DNA of 22,894 nucleotides from UBA4729 sp039931245 (GTDB lineage Bacteria > Patescibacteriota > Saccharimonadia > Saccharimonadales > UBA4665): positions 1 through 22,894 of the forward strand of contig JBDTSH010000025.1 in the NCBI GenBank assembly GCA_039931245.1, written 5' to 3'. The notes under the pieces are model-generated. The model was not told the origin of the DNA, did no database searches, and worked only from the letters and a program-made list of their open reading frames with translations. Numbering within the stretch: position 1 is the stretch's first letter; the number at the start of each line of letters is the position of its first letter. The position numbers and the translations under genes were made by a program. This document shows positions 21,746 to 22,894 of the stretch, piece by piece.

Positions 21746-22807
21746 ATGGCCTATCCAGCCGAAATGATAGCCGAACCAATTAACCGAGCGGACATTTGGG
21801 AGCCAATCGCCGGTGATGCTCGTGATAAGAACTTACTCACTATGCGACAACTCGAGGGTGCCGATATCCATGACTATCTGCACGAAGCCTACGCCGCTGA
21901 GCTGGCCATCCGCTCGCCCCAGCGCGGGGTCGACTTACTGCCTTTCCGGGTTGCCAAAGCGATCATGCGGCAGGATTCCACGCGGACGGGGGGAAGCTTT
22001 ACGACCGCCATGGATAAACTGGGCGGCCAGTCTCAACTTATTAGCGGCATGAAAGCTTCCTCGGAAGGCAAGGGTGAAACGCGCCCGGACTCCTACGTTG
22101 CTTTGGCGACCCAGGCCGATATTCTTGGAATTCGTGCCGAAGAAGATGATGATCCGGCAGTGGCGGCCCAGGCTATTTCCGACGCTGTCGCAACGGGCGG
22201 ATTGTGGCACCCCGTTCCGGTGATAAACTTGGGGGATGGTCGCCACGAGCACCCCACTCAGGCGCTGGGTGATCTGTATACCATTCACAAACATTTTAAG
22301 AGCTTTGACGGGTTAGCTCTCACTATCGTGGGAGACCAAGAGCGCTACCGAGCTCACCATTCGTTGATGATCGGGGCGGCTATCCTAGGTCTGACGGTGA
22401 TTGCGGTCGAATCGCCGGTGGCACCGGTGCCACCAGATTTAGTGGACTTACTCGGTACGAAATTGACCCGGACAGACGATTTGGACAGCGCGATGCGCGA
22501 CTGCGACGTGTTATATTTGGGCCGTAATCCCGCCGAATACACCGGACAGGATCGGGATGAACTGGCGCGTAGCCGACAGCTGGAACATGACTATTTACCC
22601 TGGACAGTTGATTGTGACAGGATACAGCAATTGAAAAAGACGAGCATCGTCTTGCACCCCCGCCCGCGACTCGGTGAGCTCGACCCTAATGTCGACCGTG
22701 ATCCTCGAATGAAAGATGTCAATCAAATGCAAAACCAAATACCGATGCGCATGGCTATCATCGCCCGACATCTCGGTGCCTCAATCGCTCGACAAGTGAG
22801 GGGTTAG
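21746..22807 (+). CDS. pyrB: Aspartate carbamoyltransferase-like protein, catalytic chain
   Basis: A 353-residue carbamoyltransferase, probably making N-carbamoyl-aspartate from carbamoyl phosphate and aspartate in pyrimidine synthesis. Seen directly: the carbamoyl-phosphate loop STRTGGSF (78-85), the mobile-loop lysine K109 in EGKGETRPDS, HPTQALGDLYTI (169-180), GDQERYRAHHSL (196-207) and HPRPRLGELDPNVDRDP (304-320). The protein is longer than E. coli PyrB (about 310), with an N-terminal extension and a longer segment around 129-150. Several active-site positions differ: STRTR is STRTG, the RVQ segment for aspartate binding is R260-N-P, and HPLPR is HPRPR. It is clearly in the ATCase/OTCase superfamily and closest to PyrB, but the second substrate is not certain. 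No regulatory chain (pyrI) or other pyr gene is present. Confidence 0.8.
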   Translation: MAYPAEMIAEPINRADIWEPIAGDARDKNLLTMRQLEGADIHDYLHEAYAAELAIRSPQRGVDLLPFRVAKAIMRQDSTRTGGSFTTAMDKLGGQSQLISGMKASSEGKGETRPDSYVALATQADILGIRAEEDDDPAVAAQAISDAVATGGLWHPVPVINLGDGRHEHPTQALGDLYTIHKHFKSFDGLALTIVGDQERYRAHHSLMIGAAILGLTVIAVESPVAPVPPDLVDLLGTKLTRTDDLDSAMRDCDVLYLGRNPAEYTGQDRDELARSRQLEHDYLPWTVDCDRIQQLKKTSIVLHPRPRLGELDPNVDRDPRMKDVNQMQNQIPMRMAIIARHLGASIARQVRG

Positions 22808-22820
22808 ACATATAGATATG

Positions 22821-22894
22821 TGGTGCGCCCGATAGGATTTGAACCTACGACCTTTGGTACCGGAAACCAACGCTCTATCCAGCTGAGCTACGGG
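22821..22894 (-). tRNA. tRNA-Arg (anticodon CCG), 5' end cut by the window
   Basis: On the minus strand the sequence folds as a tRNA. The D arm region reads TAGCTCAGCTGGATAGAGC. The anticodon stem TTGGT/ACCAA encloses loop TTCCGGT, giving anticodon CCG (reads CGG, Arg). The T arm is GTAGG-TTTGAAT-CCTAT with one G-U pair. The 3' acceptor strand CGGGCGC is followed by discriminator A and an encoded CCA (22821-22823). Only four bases of the 5' acceptor strand (CCCG) are in the window; about three lie beyond it. Confidence 0.93.

Noticed and set aside
21579..21767. 62-codon frame crossing the pyrB terminator, as a PyrL-like leader peptide
   Set aside because: It has no ribosome-binding site or ATG in a good context, no uridine-rich run before the hairpin, and it ends inside pyrB. 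Its composition is not peptide-like.
1..22894. CRISPR array, insertion sequence, integrase, prophage or toxin-antitoxin module
   Set aside because: No regularly spaced repeats, transposase or integrase motifs, packaging genes or paired small toxin/antitoxin genes were seen. The lone XRE gene has no toxin partner next to it.

Overview
The window looks like a chromosomal piece of a Candidatus Saccharibacteria (TM7/Patescibacteria) type genome from an oxygen-exposed environment. The evidence is indirect. Most genes are tightly packed, with ATGA, GTGA or TAATG stop/start overlaps. There are large secreted proteins of styles common in Patescibacteria (an N-terminal 'NYKLNSYGFGSGG' type segment, DUF916-like membrane-anchored proteins, a tail-fibre-like protein). 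A cytochrome bo3 oxidase operon, reported in some environmental Saccharibacteria, is present. TGA is used as a normal stop. Taxonomy is an inference; a 16S or ribosomal-protein tree of the source contig would settle it.

Layout. (1) 1-3618: cyoB (5' end outside the window), cyoC, cyoD, cyoE, encoding a heme-copper quinol oxidase and the heme O synthase that supplies its cofactor. (2) 3700-8073: two secreted beta-rich proteins with related C-terminal tails, then two translationally coupled secreted proteins with C-terminal membrane anchors resembling DUF916; together they resemble a Firmicutes WxL / WxL-interacting-protein locus. (3) 8131-14762: a 763-residue fibre-like secreted protein, a small single-pass protein, a 742-residue multidomain surface protein ending in a thioredoxin-like domain without its CxxC, and a polytopic Cache-type sensor with no transmitter domain. 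(4) 14982-16999: a MacB/FtsX-type ABC permease and its LolD-like ATPase. (5) 17222-19784: a three-gene redox operon with an FAD/NAD(P)-binding reductase anchored by a C-terminal helix, an ApbE flavin transferase, and a two-heme ferric-reductase transmembrane protein. This looks like an NADPH-oxidase/ferric-reductase split into separate polypeptides. (6) 19794-20839, minus strand: a DUF1345 membrane protein and a small XRE-type regulator. (7) 20973-22894: an unknown 190-residue protein, a pyrB-like carbamoyltransferase behind a strong intrinsic terminator, and a partial tRNA-Arg(CCG) on the minus strand.

Regulation. The promoters of the ABC transporter and of the redox operon share a near-identical 18-bp element (15/18) containing an 11-bp direct repeat. 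It sits at the same place, just upstream of the -10 box, as expected for an OmpR/PhoB-family activator. This links regions 4 and 5 into one predicted regulon. Several genes (3700, 6059, 17222, perhaps 20973) have a -10 box 6-9 nt before the ATG, which predicts leaderless mRNAs. The pyrB terminator lies between any plausible promoter and the ribosome-binding site, so transcription of pyrB must read through it.

The best candidates for something new are the split ferric-reductase/ApbE operon with its shared operator, the surface locus of region 2-3 (WxL-like pairs, fibre, degenerate thioredoxin fusion), and the transmitter-less sensor. No CRISPR array, transposase, integrase or phage packaging gene was seen, and no stretch longer than about 225 bases lacks a gene.
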